Source of the DNA: Betaproteobacteria bacterium
GTDB lineage: Bacteria > Pseudomonadota > Gammaproteobacteria > Burkholderiales > Casimicrobiaceae
NCBI GenBank assembly: GCA_016716425.1
Contig: JADJWJ010000008.1
Location: 1 to 64,000, forward strand
Direction of reading: 5' to 3'
Length of the DNA: 64,000 nt
In this document: piece after piece, positions 24,020 to 31,760 of the stretch
Layout of the letters: every line of letters begins with the position of its first letter
How positions within the stretch are numbered: the stretch's first letter is position 1
Notes under the pieces: model-generated
Seen by the model: the letters and a program-made list of their open reading frames with translations, nothing else
Told to the model about the DNA's origin: nothing
Database searches by the model: none
Program-made: the position numbers and the translations under genes

Positions 24020-24577
24020 ATGAAGGCCGAGGCGTTCTACCACGCCTTCGAGGCCGGGCTCACGGCGGCGCCGTTGCCCGCGGCGATGAAACGCGTGGCC
24101 GGACGCGGGTCGAAGTGGAAGTTGCCGCTCGCCGACGGGCACCTGGCACTGGCGTTCGCGACCAATGCCAAGGTCGCGGGGCTCTCCGGGCACTGGCCGG
24201 GCGAGTTCCGGCCGACGATCCGCTGGACGACGGGCACGGGCCGGGACGCGCCGGCGCGGGACGTGTCGTTCTTCCAGTACACGCTGCCGGCGGAGAACGA
24301 CGCGCACGTGCAGCTGATGCAGCAGGCGGTGGCGAAGTTCTTCGCCGGCACGCGCGCCGATCCGGGCCTGCGCGACCTGCTCGACGCCGACGCCCTGCCG
24401 AAACCCAACCACGACCGCTGGTTCTACTACTACGATGCCGACGACGCGGACGCGTGGGGACGCTGGTTCGGCGGCGTGCTCCCGGGATGGTTCGCGCGCT
24501 TCGCCGCGGCGCCGGAGTCGCGGGAGGATTGGTGCTGGCGCGTGCTGTGGCCGCACCTGCCGCGCGCGCCGCAGTGA
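24020..24577 (+). CDS. conserved-looking protein of unknown function
   Basis: The 185-residue protein is soluble and rich in aromatic residues, with SKWKLPLADGHLALAFATNA, SGHWPGEFRPTIRW, VSFFQYTLPAENDAHVQLMQ, DRWFYYYDADDADAWGRWF and DWCWRVLWPHLP. The order of strands and the final amphipathic helices suggest a single globular domain. I do not recognise a named family. Codon use is like its neighbours and the start ATG 24020 lies 43 bp after the DUF1330 gene. Confidence 0.6.
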   Translation: MKAEAFYHAFEAGLTAAPLPAAMKRVAGRGSKWKLPLADGHLALAFATNAKVAGLSGHWPGEFRPTIRWTTGTGRDAPARDVSFFQYTLPAENDAHVQLMQQAVAKFFAGTRADPGLRDLLDADALPKPNHDRWFYYYDADDADAWGRWFGGVLPGWFARFAAAPESREDWCWRVLWPHLPRAPQ

Positions 24578-24739
24578 CGTTCGCCGGCGCTGCCGCCGGG
24601 CGACGCGCGGCGCGCACGTCTGCCGTGCACAGCGTATAGTCGGCGCGGTCCCGCTGCCGCACGCGAGCGGCCCTGTGCATGGCCGCAATGCCACGCCGCG
24701 CGCCACCGACACCACGCCGTTCGCTCGAAGGAGCCCGCC

Positions 24740-25111
24740 ATGGGAGTGCGCTTTCTCAAGATCGCCGTCGTGTACCTGATGCTCGGAACGCTGCTTGGCC
24801 TCTACATGGGCGGCACGGAGAAGTTCGTGCTGGCGCCGGTGCACGCGCACCTGCTGCTGCTGGGCTGGGCATCGCTCGCGCTGGCCGGCCTCATCTATCA
24901 CCTGCACCCGGCCGCCGGCGAAACGCGACTCGCGCGCATCCACTTCTGGCTGCACAACATCGCGCTGCCGGTGTCGATGGCGGCACTCGCCCTGCTGCTG
25001 TCGGGGACCGTGGCGGCCGGCCCGTTCGTCGGCATCGGGTCGACCGCGATGTTCGCGGGCCTCGTGCTGTTCGGCGTCAACGTGTTGGTCAACGTCCGCG
25101 CGCCCGCCTGA
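24740..25111 (+). CDS. small membrane protein resembling haem-copper oxidase subunit I fragments
   Basis: The 123-residue protein has four membrane segments. APVHAHLLLLGWASLALAGL and IYHLHPAAGE carry His pairs placed like those in small CcoN/NorB-like proteins often annotated as cytochrome c oxidase subunit I-like. Several usual metal ligands of a full subunit I cannot be present at this length, so catalysis is unlikely. GAAGGAG lies 8 bp before the ATG. No partner oxidase genes are nearby. Confidence 0.6.
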   Translation: MGVRFLKIAVVYLMLGTLLGLYMGGTEKFVLAPVHAHLLLLGWASLALAGLIYHLHPAAGETRLARIHFWLHNIALPVSMAALALLLSGTVAAGPFVGIGSTAMFAGLVLFGVNVLVNVRAPA

Positions 25112-25274
25112 AGCAACCGGTCGCGCCCGGGCGCCGCCCGCACCTGCGATTGCCCCGCCGGTCGCGTGCCCGGTTGACCGTGCGGCCCGGTCGCAGTCGA
25201 ATCGAACCTGCCGGCGGCGATGTCGCGCCGGCGCTGCGGTGCGCCTCGCCCGCATCTGCTTCGGAGGGTTCGCC

Positions 25275-25475
25275 GTGAAGGTGCTGCTGATCGTCGTGGC
25301 GTGGTGCCTGCTGCTCGCGGTCGCGTGGCCGCTCGCGCTGCTCGTGCTCCTGCTGGCGCCGCTGGTGCTGCTGGCGGCGCTCGCCTTCCACATCGTCGCC
25401 GCCATCCTCGGCGCCGCACTCGCGCTGGTGAAAGGCGTGCTGTTCCTGCCCGCGCGCCTGCTGGGGCAGCGCTGA
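25275..25475 (+). CDS. small hydrophobic membrane protein
   Basis: The 66-residue product is almost entirely hydrophobic (two long Leu/Ala/Val segments) and ends in basic residues (FLPARLLGQR). The GTG start at 25275 has GGAGGG about 6 bp upstream. No family recognised; the translation signals and uniform hydrophobicity support a real gene. Confidence 0.5.
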   Translation: MKVLLIVVAWCLLLAVAWPLALLVLLLAPLVLLAALAFHIVAAILGAALALVKGVLFLPARLLGQR

Positions 25476-25578
25476 GGCGCGGCGGCCCGCGCTTGCCGGC
25501 CGCGGCGGATACGGCTAACGTAGGTCTTCCGGTGGCGGCGCGCGCGCGACGCGCACGGCCGCCGCCGCGGAGACCACG

Positions 25579-25785
25579 ATGAACGAAGAGACCTTCAACC
25601 TGAGCATCCGCAAGTTCCTGAAGATGGTCGGCGTGAGCTCGCAGCGCGAGATCGAGCGCGCGGTCACCGCCGCCGTGGCGGAGGGCCGCATCCGCGGCAG
25701 CGAGTCGTTTCCCGCGACGATCACGCTCGACGTCGCCGGGCTCTCGCTGCGCGCGACGTTCGACGGCCGGATCGACCTCGAATAG
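25579..25785 (+). CDS. DUF6494-family small protein
   Basis: The 68-residue protein MNEETFNLSIRKFLKMVGVS, then SQREIERAVTAAVAEGRIRG, and a C-terminal beta hairpin (ATITLDVAGLSLRATFDGRI) matches the small DUF6494 family common in proteobacteria. Function unknown. The next gene begins 5 bp later, so they are likely cotranscribed. Confidence 0.8.
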   Translation: MNEETFNLSIRKFLKMVGVSSQREIERAVTAAVAEGRIRGSESFPATITLDVAGLSLRATFDGRIDLE

Positions 25786-25790
25786 CGGGC

Positions 25791-26123
25791 ATGGGCGCAG
25801 AGCGTCCCGTGGCCGAGGTACGGCTCGTCCTGCAGTTCCGCGGCACGGCCGTGGAGGATGGCGACGAGGTGATGGAGATCGAGGACGCGCTGTTCGAGAT
25901 GCTCTCCGACGGCGAGACCCTCGACGGCCACGACGTCGGTGCGGGCGCCCGCAATATCTACATCCTCACCACGGCGCCGGAGGCGACGTTCCGGCGGATC
26001 GAACCGTTCCTCGTGCGGGCGCGCCTGCTCGACGCGGTCACGGCCGCGTTCCGGGCGCCGGCGTCCGCCGCGTTCACGATCGTCTGGCCGGCCGGCCGCC
26101 GCGAGCCGTTCGCGCTCGCGTGA
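25791..26123 (+). CDS. hypothetical protein, 110 residues
   Basis: The protein contains strands EVRLVLQFRGTAV and RNIYILTTAPEATFRRIEPF with helices between (EVMEIEDALFEMLSDGET), an alternating pattern that suggests a ferredoxin-like fold. I cannot name a family. It lies between the DUF6494 gene and a GNAT gene; its stop overlaps the GTG start of the latter by 4 bp. Confidence 0.55.
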   Translation: MGAERPVAEVRLVLQFRGTAVEDGDEVMEIEDALFEMLSDGETLDGHDVGAGARNIYILTTAPEATFRRIEPFLVRARLLDAVTAAFRAPASAAFTIVWPAGRREPFALA

Positions 26124-26692
26124 AGTCCCGCACGCCGCGATCGCCGTTCCCGGCCGTGACGCTGCGCGCGCCGCGCCTGACGCTGCGGCCGGTGGCGGAT
26201 GCGGACGCCCCTGCGCTGTTCGCGATCTTCTCCGACCGCGACGTCATGCGGTACTGGAGCCGCCCGCCGATGGCCGATCCGGAGGAGGCCGTTGCGCTGG
26301 TCCGCGACATCCAGGCCGGCTGCGCGCGCGGCGAGGCGCTGCAGCTCGCCGTCGAGCGCAACGGCGAGGGCCGGGCCATCGGGACCTGCACGCTGTTCCA
26401 CTTCCACCGCGCGAGCCGCCGGGCCGAGCTGGGTTACGCGCTGGCGCGGCCGCACTGGGGGCAGGGGTTGATGCACGAGGCCTTGACGCGGCTCGTCGGC
26501 TACGCGTTCGGCGAGCTCGGCCTCAATCGGCTCGAGGCCGACATCGATCCGCGCAACGCCGCGTCCGCCCGGTCGCTCGCGCGCCTGGGCTTCCGCAAGG
26601 AAGGCACGCTGCGCGAGCGCTGGATCGTAGGCGACGAGGTCTCCGACTCGGACCTCTACGGGCTGCTGCGCACCGAGTGGCCGCCACGGTGA
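26120..26692 (+). CDS. RimJ/RimL-type GNAT acetyltransferase
   Basis: The 190-residue protein shows RAPRLTLRPVADADAPALFA, FSDRDVMRYWSRPPM, AELGYALARPHWGQGLMHEA at the acetyl-CoA site, LNRLEADIDPRNAASARSLA and LGFRKEGTLRERW, the full RimJ/RimL signature. GTG 26120 overlaps the previous stop. Probably a protein or peptide N-acetyltransferase; substrate unknown. Confidence 0.85.
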   Translation: MKSRTPRSPFPAVTLRAPRLTLRPVADADAPALFAIFSDRDVMRYWSRPPMADPEEAVALVRDIQAGCARGEALQLAVERNGEGRAIGTCTLFHFHRASRRAELGYALARPHWGQGLMHEALTRLVGYAFGELGLNRLEADIDPRNAASARSLARLGFRKEGTLRERWIVGDEVSDSDLYGLLRTEWPPR

Positions 26693-26824
26693 CGGCGCGC
26701 GCGAGGTCCTCCCGGCGCGGGCCTGCCGCGCCTTCCTGGCCAAGGCAATGCCGCACGCACGGTCTTCGGCTAAACTCCGCCAGAACGGCGGACCGCTCCG
26801 TCCGCTGTCCACGCGCCCGCGTCC

Positions 26825-26977
26825 ATGGCCAACATCCTCGTCACGCTCTTCGCGGTGTTCCTGTGCCTCCTGAACGCGGTCATCTGGGCATTCATTTCCG
26901 GTATGCCGCTGGTCGGCATCGCGTGGGTGGGCGCGGCGACGTTCAGCTACCAGTTGCACAAGTGGTCGCGGTACTAG
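26825..26977 (+). CDS. short membrane protein, 50 residues
   Basis: MANILVTLFAVFLCLLNAVI and then WAFISGMPLVGIAWVGAATF give one long or two short membrane segments, ending SYQLHKWSRY. The ATG at 26825 and the stop at 26977 enclose an intact frame in an otherwise gene-free gap. No family is known to me; the composition argues for a real small membrane protein. Confidence 0.5.
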   Translation: MANILVTLFAVFLCLLNAVIWAFISGMPLVGIAWVGAATFSYQLHKWSRY

Positions 26978-27029
26978 CGCCGCGCGGTGCGGGCGCGCCG
27001 AGCGCTCGGCGCGGCCGCACGCGGCGCCG

Positions 27030-27455
27030 GTGAGCGTCGGCGGCGTCCGCACGGCGCGCATCGCCGCCGCCGGGGCTGCCTACTTTGCGCTCGCCTTCGC
27101 CGCGGGCTTCGTGCTGGGGACGATCCGCGTGCTCGCCATCGTGCCGCGCGTCGGCGAGCGTGCCGCCGAACTCGCCGAGGCGCCGCTGATGCTCGCCGTC
27201 GTCGTCGCCGCCGCGCGCTTCGTCGTGCGCCGATTCGTGCCGGACGCGCCACCGGGGGCGCGCCTTGCCGTCGGTGCGCTGGGCGTGACGCTGCTGCTGG
27301 CGGTCGAGTTCACCGTCGTGCTGTCACTGCGCGGCCTGTCGCCCGCGGAGTACTTCGCGAGCCGCGACCCGGTGTCGGGCGTCGTGTACGTCGCGTTGCT
27401 CGTGGCGTTCGCGGCGATGCCGGCCCTCGTGCGCGGCCGCGCGGCGGCGGCCTGA
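27030..27455 (+). CDS. four-helix membrane protein
   Basis: The 141-residue protein has four membrane segments (ARIAAAGAAYFALAFAAGFV, MLAVVVAAARFVV, LAVGALGVTLLLAVEFTVVL, VSGVVYVALLVAFAAMPALV), with GTIRVLAIVPRVGERAAELAE between the first two. This pattern recurs in proteobacterial hypothetical membrane proteins. It starts at GTG 27030. Function unknown. It converges with the BatA-like gene. Confidence 0.65.
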   Translation: MSVGGVRTARIAAAGAAYFALAFAAGFVLGTIRVLAIVPRVGERAAELAEAPLMLAVVVAAARFVVRRFVPDAPPGARLAVGALGVTLLLAVEFTVVLSLRGLSPAEYFASRDPVSGVVYVALLVAFAAMPALVRGRAAAA

Positions 27456-27466
27456 GAGGTCGGGCG

Positions 27467-28540
27467 TCAGACGATCCGGTTGAACCAGAGCAGCGAGAGC
27501 GCCGCCGACAGGACGGCCAGCGTTGCCGCGACTGCGGCGAACAGCGCGCCGACCTCGGTCTCCTTGCGCTCGAGCGCGAACTTCGTGCCGAGGCCCTCGT
27601 AGATCTTCTTGAGCTCGGCCGCCGACGTGGCGTGGAAGTACTCGCCGTGCGTGATGCCGGCGATGCCCTTCAGCGTCTCCTCGTCGAAGCGCATGAAGAT
27701 CGACATGCCGTCGATGTCGACGGTGCTCCCCGCGGCCGAGCCGAAGCCGACGGTGAACACGCGCACGCCGTGGTCCGCCGCGATCCGGGCCGCATCGTAG
27801 GGATCCGGGCCGGTGGTGCGCCGCCCGTCGGTGAGCAGGATGATCGCGGCCGACGTGTACGAGCCCGGCGGCACGGGCGTGGCCGCCTTCTTCTCCTTCG
27901 GCTTCTCGATCTCCTTCTTCTCCGCGCGTTCGCCCTGCCTGTTCCGCAGGGTGTCGCGCGACCCGAAGCCGCGCCCGAACAGCAGCGACTGCAGGTCGAA
28001 GTCCTCGTCGGGGAACAGGGTCGCCAGCGACACGATGATGCCGCTGCCGATCGCCGTGTGCCGCTGCAGCTGGAAGCGGTCGATCGCCGCCGCCAGCTCC
28101 TCGCGGTCGAGCGTGGGCGGCTGCACGACGGACGCGGTCCCCGCGAACGTGACGATGCCGGCCTTGATGTCCTGCGGCAGCTCCTGCACGAACGCCTTGG
28201 CGGCAGTCTGCGCGGCGACCATCCGGGTGGGCTCGACGTCGGTCGCGCGCATCGACAGCGAGACGTCGATCGCGAGGATCAGCGTCCGCGCATCCGACGG
28301 CAGCGTGACCAGCGCGCTCGGCCGCGCGGCTGCCACCAGCGCCGCCGTGATCGCGAGCAGGAACAGCAGCGGCGGCACGTGGCGGCGGAAGCGCTGGGCT
28401 GGCCCGAGCGCCGCCTTGACCAGCGGGACGTTCGCATACCGGACCGCGGCCTTCTTCCGGCGCAGCAGGACGACGTAGACGGCGACGAGCGCCGGCACGA
28501 CGAGCAGCAACCACAGGTACTGCGGCCACAGGAAGTTCAT
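27467..28540 (-). CDS. VWA-domain membrane protein (BatA-like)
   Basis: This 357-residue protein has two N-terminal membrane helices (LWPQYLWLLLVVPALVAVYV and VPPLLFLLAITAALVAAARP), a periplasmic von Willebrand A domain with the MIDAS motif DVSLS near residue 90 and LLTDGRRTTG, and a final helix (ALFAAVAATLAVLSAALSLL). BatA proteins act in aerotolerance or with MoxR ATPases. A Lys/Glu-rich insert (GERAEKKEIEKPKEKKAA) lies inside the VWA domain. No MoxR, BatB or DUF58 gene is next to it, so it is an orphan here. Confidence 0.85.
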   Translation of the reverse strand: MNFLWPQYLWLLLVVPALVAVYVVLLRRKKAAVRYANVPLVKAALGPAQRFRRHVPPLLFLLAITAALVAAARPSALVTLPSDARTLILAIDVSLSMRATDVEPTRMVAAQTAAKAFVQELPQDIKAGIVTFAGTASVVQPPTLDREELAAAIDRFQLQRHTAIGSGIIVSLATLFPDEDFDLQSLLFGRGFGSRDTLRNRQGERAEKKEIEKPKEKKAATPVPPGSYTSAAIILLTDGRRTTGPDPYDAARIAADHGVRVFTVGFGSAAGSTVDIDGMSIFMRFDEETLKGIAGITHGEYFHATSAAELKKIYEGLGTKFALERKETEVGALFAAVAATLAVLSAALSLLWFNRIV

Positions 28541-28754
28541 CGCGCACCTTTGGCGGACACCGCGCGCGCCGTCGGCGCGGCGGCCCGGGGCGGCGCTCTC
28601 GCCGTGGCGGAGCACCGGAACGAAGTACTTTAGCACCGCCCGGTCGCGGCGCGGCGCGGCGCCGACTGGACGGCAGCGCCCTCCCGGCGCGCGGCGGCCG
28701 CGCGTATGCTTGCGTACCTACGTCACGGCGGCGCGGCGACGCGCCGATGCACGC

Positions 28755-29123
28755 ATGCCCATCGTGGACGTCGAACTCGTCGGCCCGGACGCCGCCGCGG
28801 GCGGTGGCGCCTTCGCGCAGGCGCTCGCCGACGCGGCGGCCGCGGTCTTCGGCGCGCCGGTCGCGACGACGTGGGTGCGGGTGCGCGTGCTCGCGCCGGA
28901 GGCGTATGCCGAGAACGGCGCGGCGGTCGCGGCGTCCGAGCGGCCGGTATTCGTCACCGTGCGCAAGCGGCACGTGCCGGCGCAGGCCGAGCTCGCCGCC
29001 GAGGCCCGCGCGCTCACGCTGGCAATCGCCGCGGCGGTGCGGCGGCCGGCCGAGCGCGTCCACGTCGAGTACGCGCCGCCGGCCGCGGGCCGGATGGCCT
29101 TCGGCGGCACGCTGGTCGAATGA
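28755..29123 (+). CDS. tautomerase-like protein
   Basis: The 122-residue protein starts Met-Pro (MPIVDVELV), which would leave Pro-1 as the catalytic base after Met removal, as in 4-oxalocrotonate tautomerase and MIF-type enzymes. AQALADAAAAVFGAP, TWVRVRVLAPEAYAENG and RVHVEYAPPAAGRMAFGG fit the beta-alpha-beta units. Substrate unknown. Confidence 0.7.
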   Translation: MPIVDVELVGPDAAAGGGAFAQALADAAAAVFGAPVATTWVRVRVLAPEAYAENGAAVAASERPVFVTVRKRHVPAQAELAAEARALTLAIAAAVRRPAERVHVEYAPPAAGRMAFGGTLVE

Positions 29124-29161
29124 GCGGGCGCCCGCCCGCGGTCACGCCGAGGGAGGTCTGC

Positions 29162-29734
29162 ATGCACGCGCGAATCGCCATCGTCACCGCCGTCGCGCTC
29201 AGCGCGGTGAGCGCGGCCGCACAGGAGCGGCCGGACCCGGCCGCCCTTCTGGCCGCGCAGCGCGAGGCGCTCGCCGCGTTCGCGTTCATGGACGGCGTGT
29301 GGCGCGGCGAGGCCACGACGATCCTGCCGTCCGGCGAGAAGCGCACGATCGCGCAGACCGAGCGTGTCGGGCCCCTGCTCGACGGCGCCGTCAGGGTGAT
29401 CGAGGGTCGCGGCTACGACACCGGCGGCAGGACCGTCTTCAATGCGCTGGGCATCCTGTCCTACGATCCGCGGGCGAAGGCTTTCTCGATGCGCTCGTAC
29501 GCGATGGGCCACGCAGGCGATTTCGCCGTGCAGCGCACGGCCGACGGCTTCCGCTGGGAGATTCCCGCCGGGCCGACGACGATCCGCTACGACGCGGTGG
29601 TCCGCGACGGCACGTGGACGGAAACCGGCGACCGCGTGGCGCCCGGGAAGGACCCGGTGCGGTTCTTCGAGATGAGGCTCGCGCGCGTCGGCCCGTCGGA
29701 GTGGCCCGGCGCGGGTGCGATCGCACCGAAGTGA
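29162..29734 (+). CDS. secreted DUF1579-like protein, copy 1
   Basis: The 190-residue protein has a signal peptide (IAIVTAVALSAVSAAAQ), then FAFMDGVWRGEATTILPSGE, and a lipocalin-like beta pattern (RTIAQTERVGPLLDGAVRVI, FNALGILSYDPRAKAFSMRS, GFRWEIPAGPTTIRYDAVV). It resembles periplasmic DUF1579/heme-binding-like barrels. GAGGG about 8 bp upstream supports ATG 29162. A shorter protein of similar plan is at 53939. Confidence 0.65.
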   Translation: MHARIAIVTAVALSAVSAAAQERPDPAALLAAQREALAAFAFMDGVWRGEATTILPSGEKRTIAQTERVGPLLDGAVRVIEGRGYDTGGRTVFNALGILSYDPRAKAFSMRSYAMGHAGDFAVQRTADGFRWEIPAGPTTIRYDAVVRDGTWTETGDRVAPGKDPVRFFEMRLARVGPSEWPGAGAIAPK

Positions 29735-29816
29735 TCCGCGCGCGAACCGGCACGCGCTGGCTTTCCGTGCGGATCGCGCTCATCATCGCAGCTTCCCGAT
29801 ACCGGAGTCGTGTCCC

Positions 29817-29981
29817 ATGGTCCTCTGTCCCGTAGCGATCGCCGTCGGCTGCCGAAAGTGCCCGATCTTCTCCGTCTGCCCCCTGAAGGGCGTCATCGGC
29901 GACCAGAAGAAGCCCGACGAAGACACGACGCAGCCGCTGCCGAAGGCGGGCAGGAAGGCCGCGAAGCCGAAGAAGCGCTAG
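29817..29981 (+). CDS. small cysteine-containing protein
   Basis: The 54-residue protein begins MVLCPVAIAVGCRKCPIFSV, followed by CPLKGVIGD and a Lys/Pro-rich tail. Four Cys (positions 4, 12, 15 and 21) could bind a metal or cluster. Very similar short proteins appear, as I recall, in other betaproteobacteria, but no function is known. ATG 29817 is the only Met before the first Cys. Confidence 0.6.
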   Translation: MVLCPVAIAVGCRKCPIFSVCPLKGVIGDQKKPDEDTTQPLPKAGRKAAKPKKR

Positions 29982-30002
29982 GCCCCGCGCCGCGGCTGCG
30001 CC

Positions 30003-30377
30003 ATGGCGTACCGCTGGCTGGCCGACGCGACGGTCGCGTTGCATGCCGCGTTCATCGCCTTCGTCGTGCTCGGCGGCTTCCTCGTCTGGCGCGACGTGCG
30101 CTGGGCGCTGCTGCACGTGCCCGCGGTCGCGTGGGTCGCGTGGCTCGAATTCACCGGCGCGATCTGTCCGCTCACGCCGCTCGAGAATGCGCTGCGTACG
30201 CGGGCGGGCGAGGCGGGCTACGCAGGCGGCTTCATCGACCACTACGTCGTGCCGGTGATCTATCCGGCCGGGCTGACGCCCGGCCTCCAGGTCGCGCTCG
30301 GCGCGGCGCTCGTCGTCGGCAACGGCTGGATCTACTGGCACGCGTGGCGCCGCCGCCGCCCCGGCAACGCCGGTTGA
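30003..30377 (+). CDS. DUF2784 membrane protein, copy 2
   Basis: The 124-residue protein has four membrane segments and the DUF2784 hallmarks VALHAAFIAFVVLGGFLVWR, EFTGAICPLTPLENALRTRA and GYAGGFIDHYVVPVIYPAGL. It is clearly a paralogue of 9819-10196 in the same window, though the copies have diverged widely outside these blocks. It follows the small Cys protein after 21 bp. Function unknown. Confidence 0.85.
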   Translation: MAYRWLADATVALHAAFIAFVVLGGFLVWRDVRWALLHVPAVAWVAWLEFTGAICPLTPLENALRTRAGEAGYAGGFIDHYVVPVIYPAGLTPGLQVALGAALVVGNGWIYWHAWRRRRPGNAG

Positions 30378-30489
30378 CCTGTCGCATGCCCCGCGCCGGT
30401 CGCATCGCTTAGACTGTGCGCCGACGACCGGGTCGCCGGCGGCAGCACAGGGCCGGCACGGCGCGGCGCGACCACGAGGGGGAATGACG

Positions 30490-31629
30490 ATGACGTTTGC
30501 CGCGATCACCGGCTGGGGCAAGTGCATGCCTCCGGCGGTGCTCTCCAACGCCGACCTGGCCACGTTTCTCGACACCGACGACGAGTGGATCACGCAGCGC
30601 ACGGGCATCCGCGAGCGCCGCGTGTCCCACGTCTGCGGCACGGAGCTCGCGTACGTCGCGTCGGCACGCGCGCTCGCGTGTGCCGGCATCGCCGCCACCG
30701 ACCTCGACCTCATCGTCTACGGCAGCTGCTCGAACGACGAGCACATTCCCAATTCGGCGTCCGGACTCTCGGTCCGGCTGGGCGCGGGCAACGCCGCCGC
30801 GATGGACGTCAACACCGCGTGCACGAGCTTCCTGTACGGACTGTCCACGGCGACCGCGATGATCCGCACCGGCGTCGTGAAGACTGCGCTCGTCGTCGGC
30901 GTCGAGTGGATCTCCCCCTTCATGGACTGGCATAACCGCAACGTCGCCGTGCTGTTCGGCGACGGCTGCGCGGCGGTGGTGCTGCAGGCGAGCGACGCCG
31001 AATCCGGCGTGCTCGCCGAGAAGCTCGGCTGCTATTCCGACGCGCGCGCGATCCTGCGCGTGCGTGGCAGCGGACTCGCGTACGGGTACAACGGCGACGT
31101 CGCCTACGGCGACACGCTGTGGGACTTCGACGGGCAGGAGATCTTCAAGCGCGCCGTGCACGGCATGGGCGAGTCCGCCGCCGAAGCGCTGACGCGTGCG
31201 CGCAAATCGCCGGGCGACATCGATCTCATCGTGCCGCACCAGGCGAACCTGCGCATCATCGAGTTCGTGGCGAAGCGCGCGGGCATCGCGATGGACCGCG
31301 TGTTCCTGACCGTGCACAAGTACGGCAACATGTCGGCGGCCACCGTGCCGGTCGCGCTGGTCGAGGCGCTGGAGGAGGGCCGCATGCCGGCGGGCGGGCT
31401 GCTGCTGACGCCGGCGTTCGGCGGTGGGCTCACGTACTGCTCGCACGTCATCCGCTGGGGCGAGCGCGTGACGCCGCTGGCGACGAGCGACGTCGACCTG
31501 CCGCCGTGCGAGCGCTCGGCCCTCGCCATCGTCCGCGACTACATGGCGCGACGCGACCCGCGCGGACGCTCGTTCGCCGGCCTCAACGCGCCGGTGTTTC
31601 CCGAGGCGAAGGCCGGGTCCGGCGGATAG
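30490..31629 (+). CDS. FabH-like 3-oxoacyl-ACP synthase III
   Basis: This thiolase-fold condensing enzyme of about 380 residues keeps the Cys-His-Asn triad: Cys in NTACTSFLYG (about residue 111), His in VPHQANLRII (about 250) and Asn in KYGNMSAATVPVAL (about 280). DEWITQRTGIRERR is the usual acyl-pocket segment. It condenses an acyl-CoA with malonyl-ACP, but no ACP or other fab gene is adjacent. ATG 30490 is preferred to 30484 because GAGGGGG then sits about 7 bp upstream. The C-terminus (PEAKAGSGG) runs into a strong palindrome. Confidence 0.85.
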   Translation: MTFAAITGWGKCMPPAVLSNADLATFLDTDDEWITQRTGIRERRVSHVCGTELAYVASARALACAGIAATDLDLIVYGSCSNDEHIPNSASGLSVRLGAGNAAAMDVNTACTSFLYGLSTATAMIRTGVVKTALVVGVEWISPFMDWHNRNVAVLFGDGCAAVVLQASDAESGVLAEKLGCYSDARAILRVRGSGLAYGYNGDVAYGDTLWDFDGQEIFKRAVHGMGESAAEALTRARKSPGDIDLIVPHQANLRIIEFVAKRAGIAMDRVFLTVHKYGNMSAATVPVALVEALEEGRMPAGGLLLTPAFGGGLTYCSHVIRWGERVTPLATSDVDLPPCERSALAIVRDYMARRDPRGRSFAGLNAPVFPEAKAGSGG

Positions 31630-31656
31630 GGCATCGCCGGAACCGGCCTTCGCCTC
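31603..31656. terminator. 21-bp-stem hairpin spanning the stop codon of the FabH-like gene
   Basis: GAGGCGAAGGCCGG (31603-31616) pairs with CCGGCCTTCGCCTC (31643-31656), and inside it TCCGGCG (31618-31624) pairs with CGCCGGA (31635-31641). The TAG stop lies in the 10-nt loop. There is no T-tract, so termination is possible but not certain; a mobile palindromic unit is the alternative. Confidence 0.5.
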
Positions 31657-31717
31657 CGGAGAGGCAGTCAGCGCAAGAGACCCGGGGCGGCCCGGCGCTC
31701 TCCGTGTTGACTTCACC

Positions 31718-31760
31718 GTGAACGAAATTCGCGATCGACATCTTCGCGAGTTTCGTTCAC
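31718..31760. terminator. hairpin at the 3' end of the rodA operon
   Basis: GTGAACGAAA and TTCGCGA on the left pair with TCGCGA and TTTCGTTCAC on the right around a short loop. The element overlaps the rodA stop codon (31757-31759) and lies between convergent genes, so it may terminate either transcript. Confidence 0.55.
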
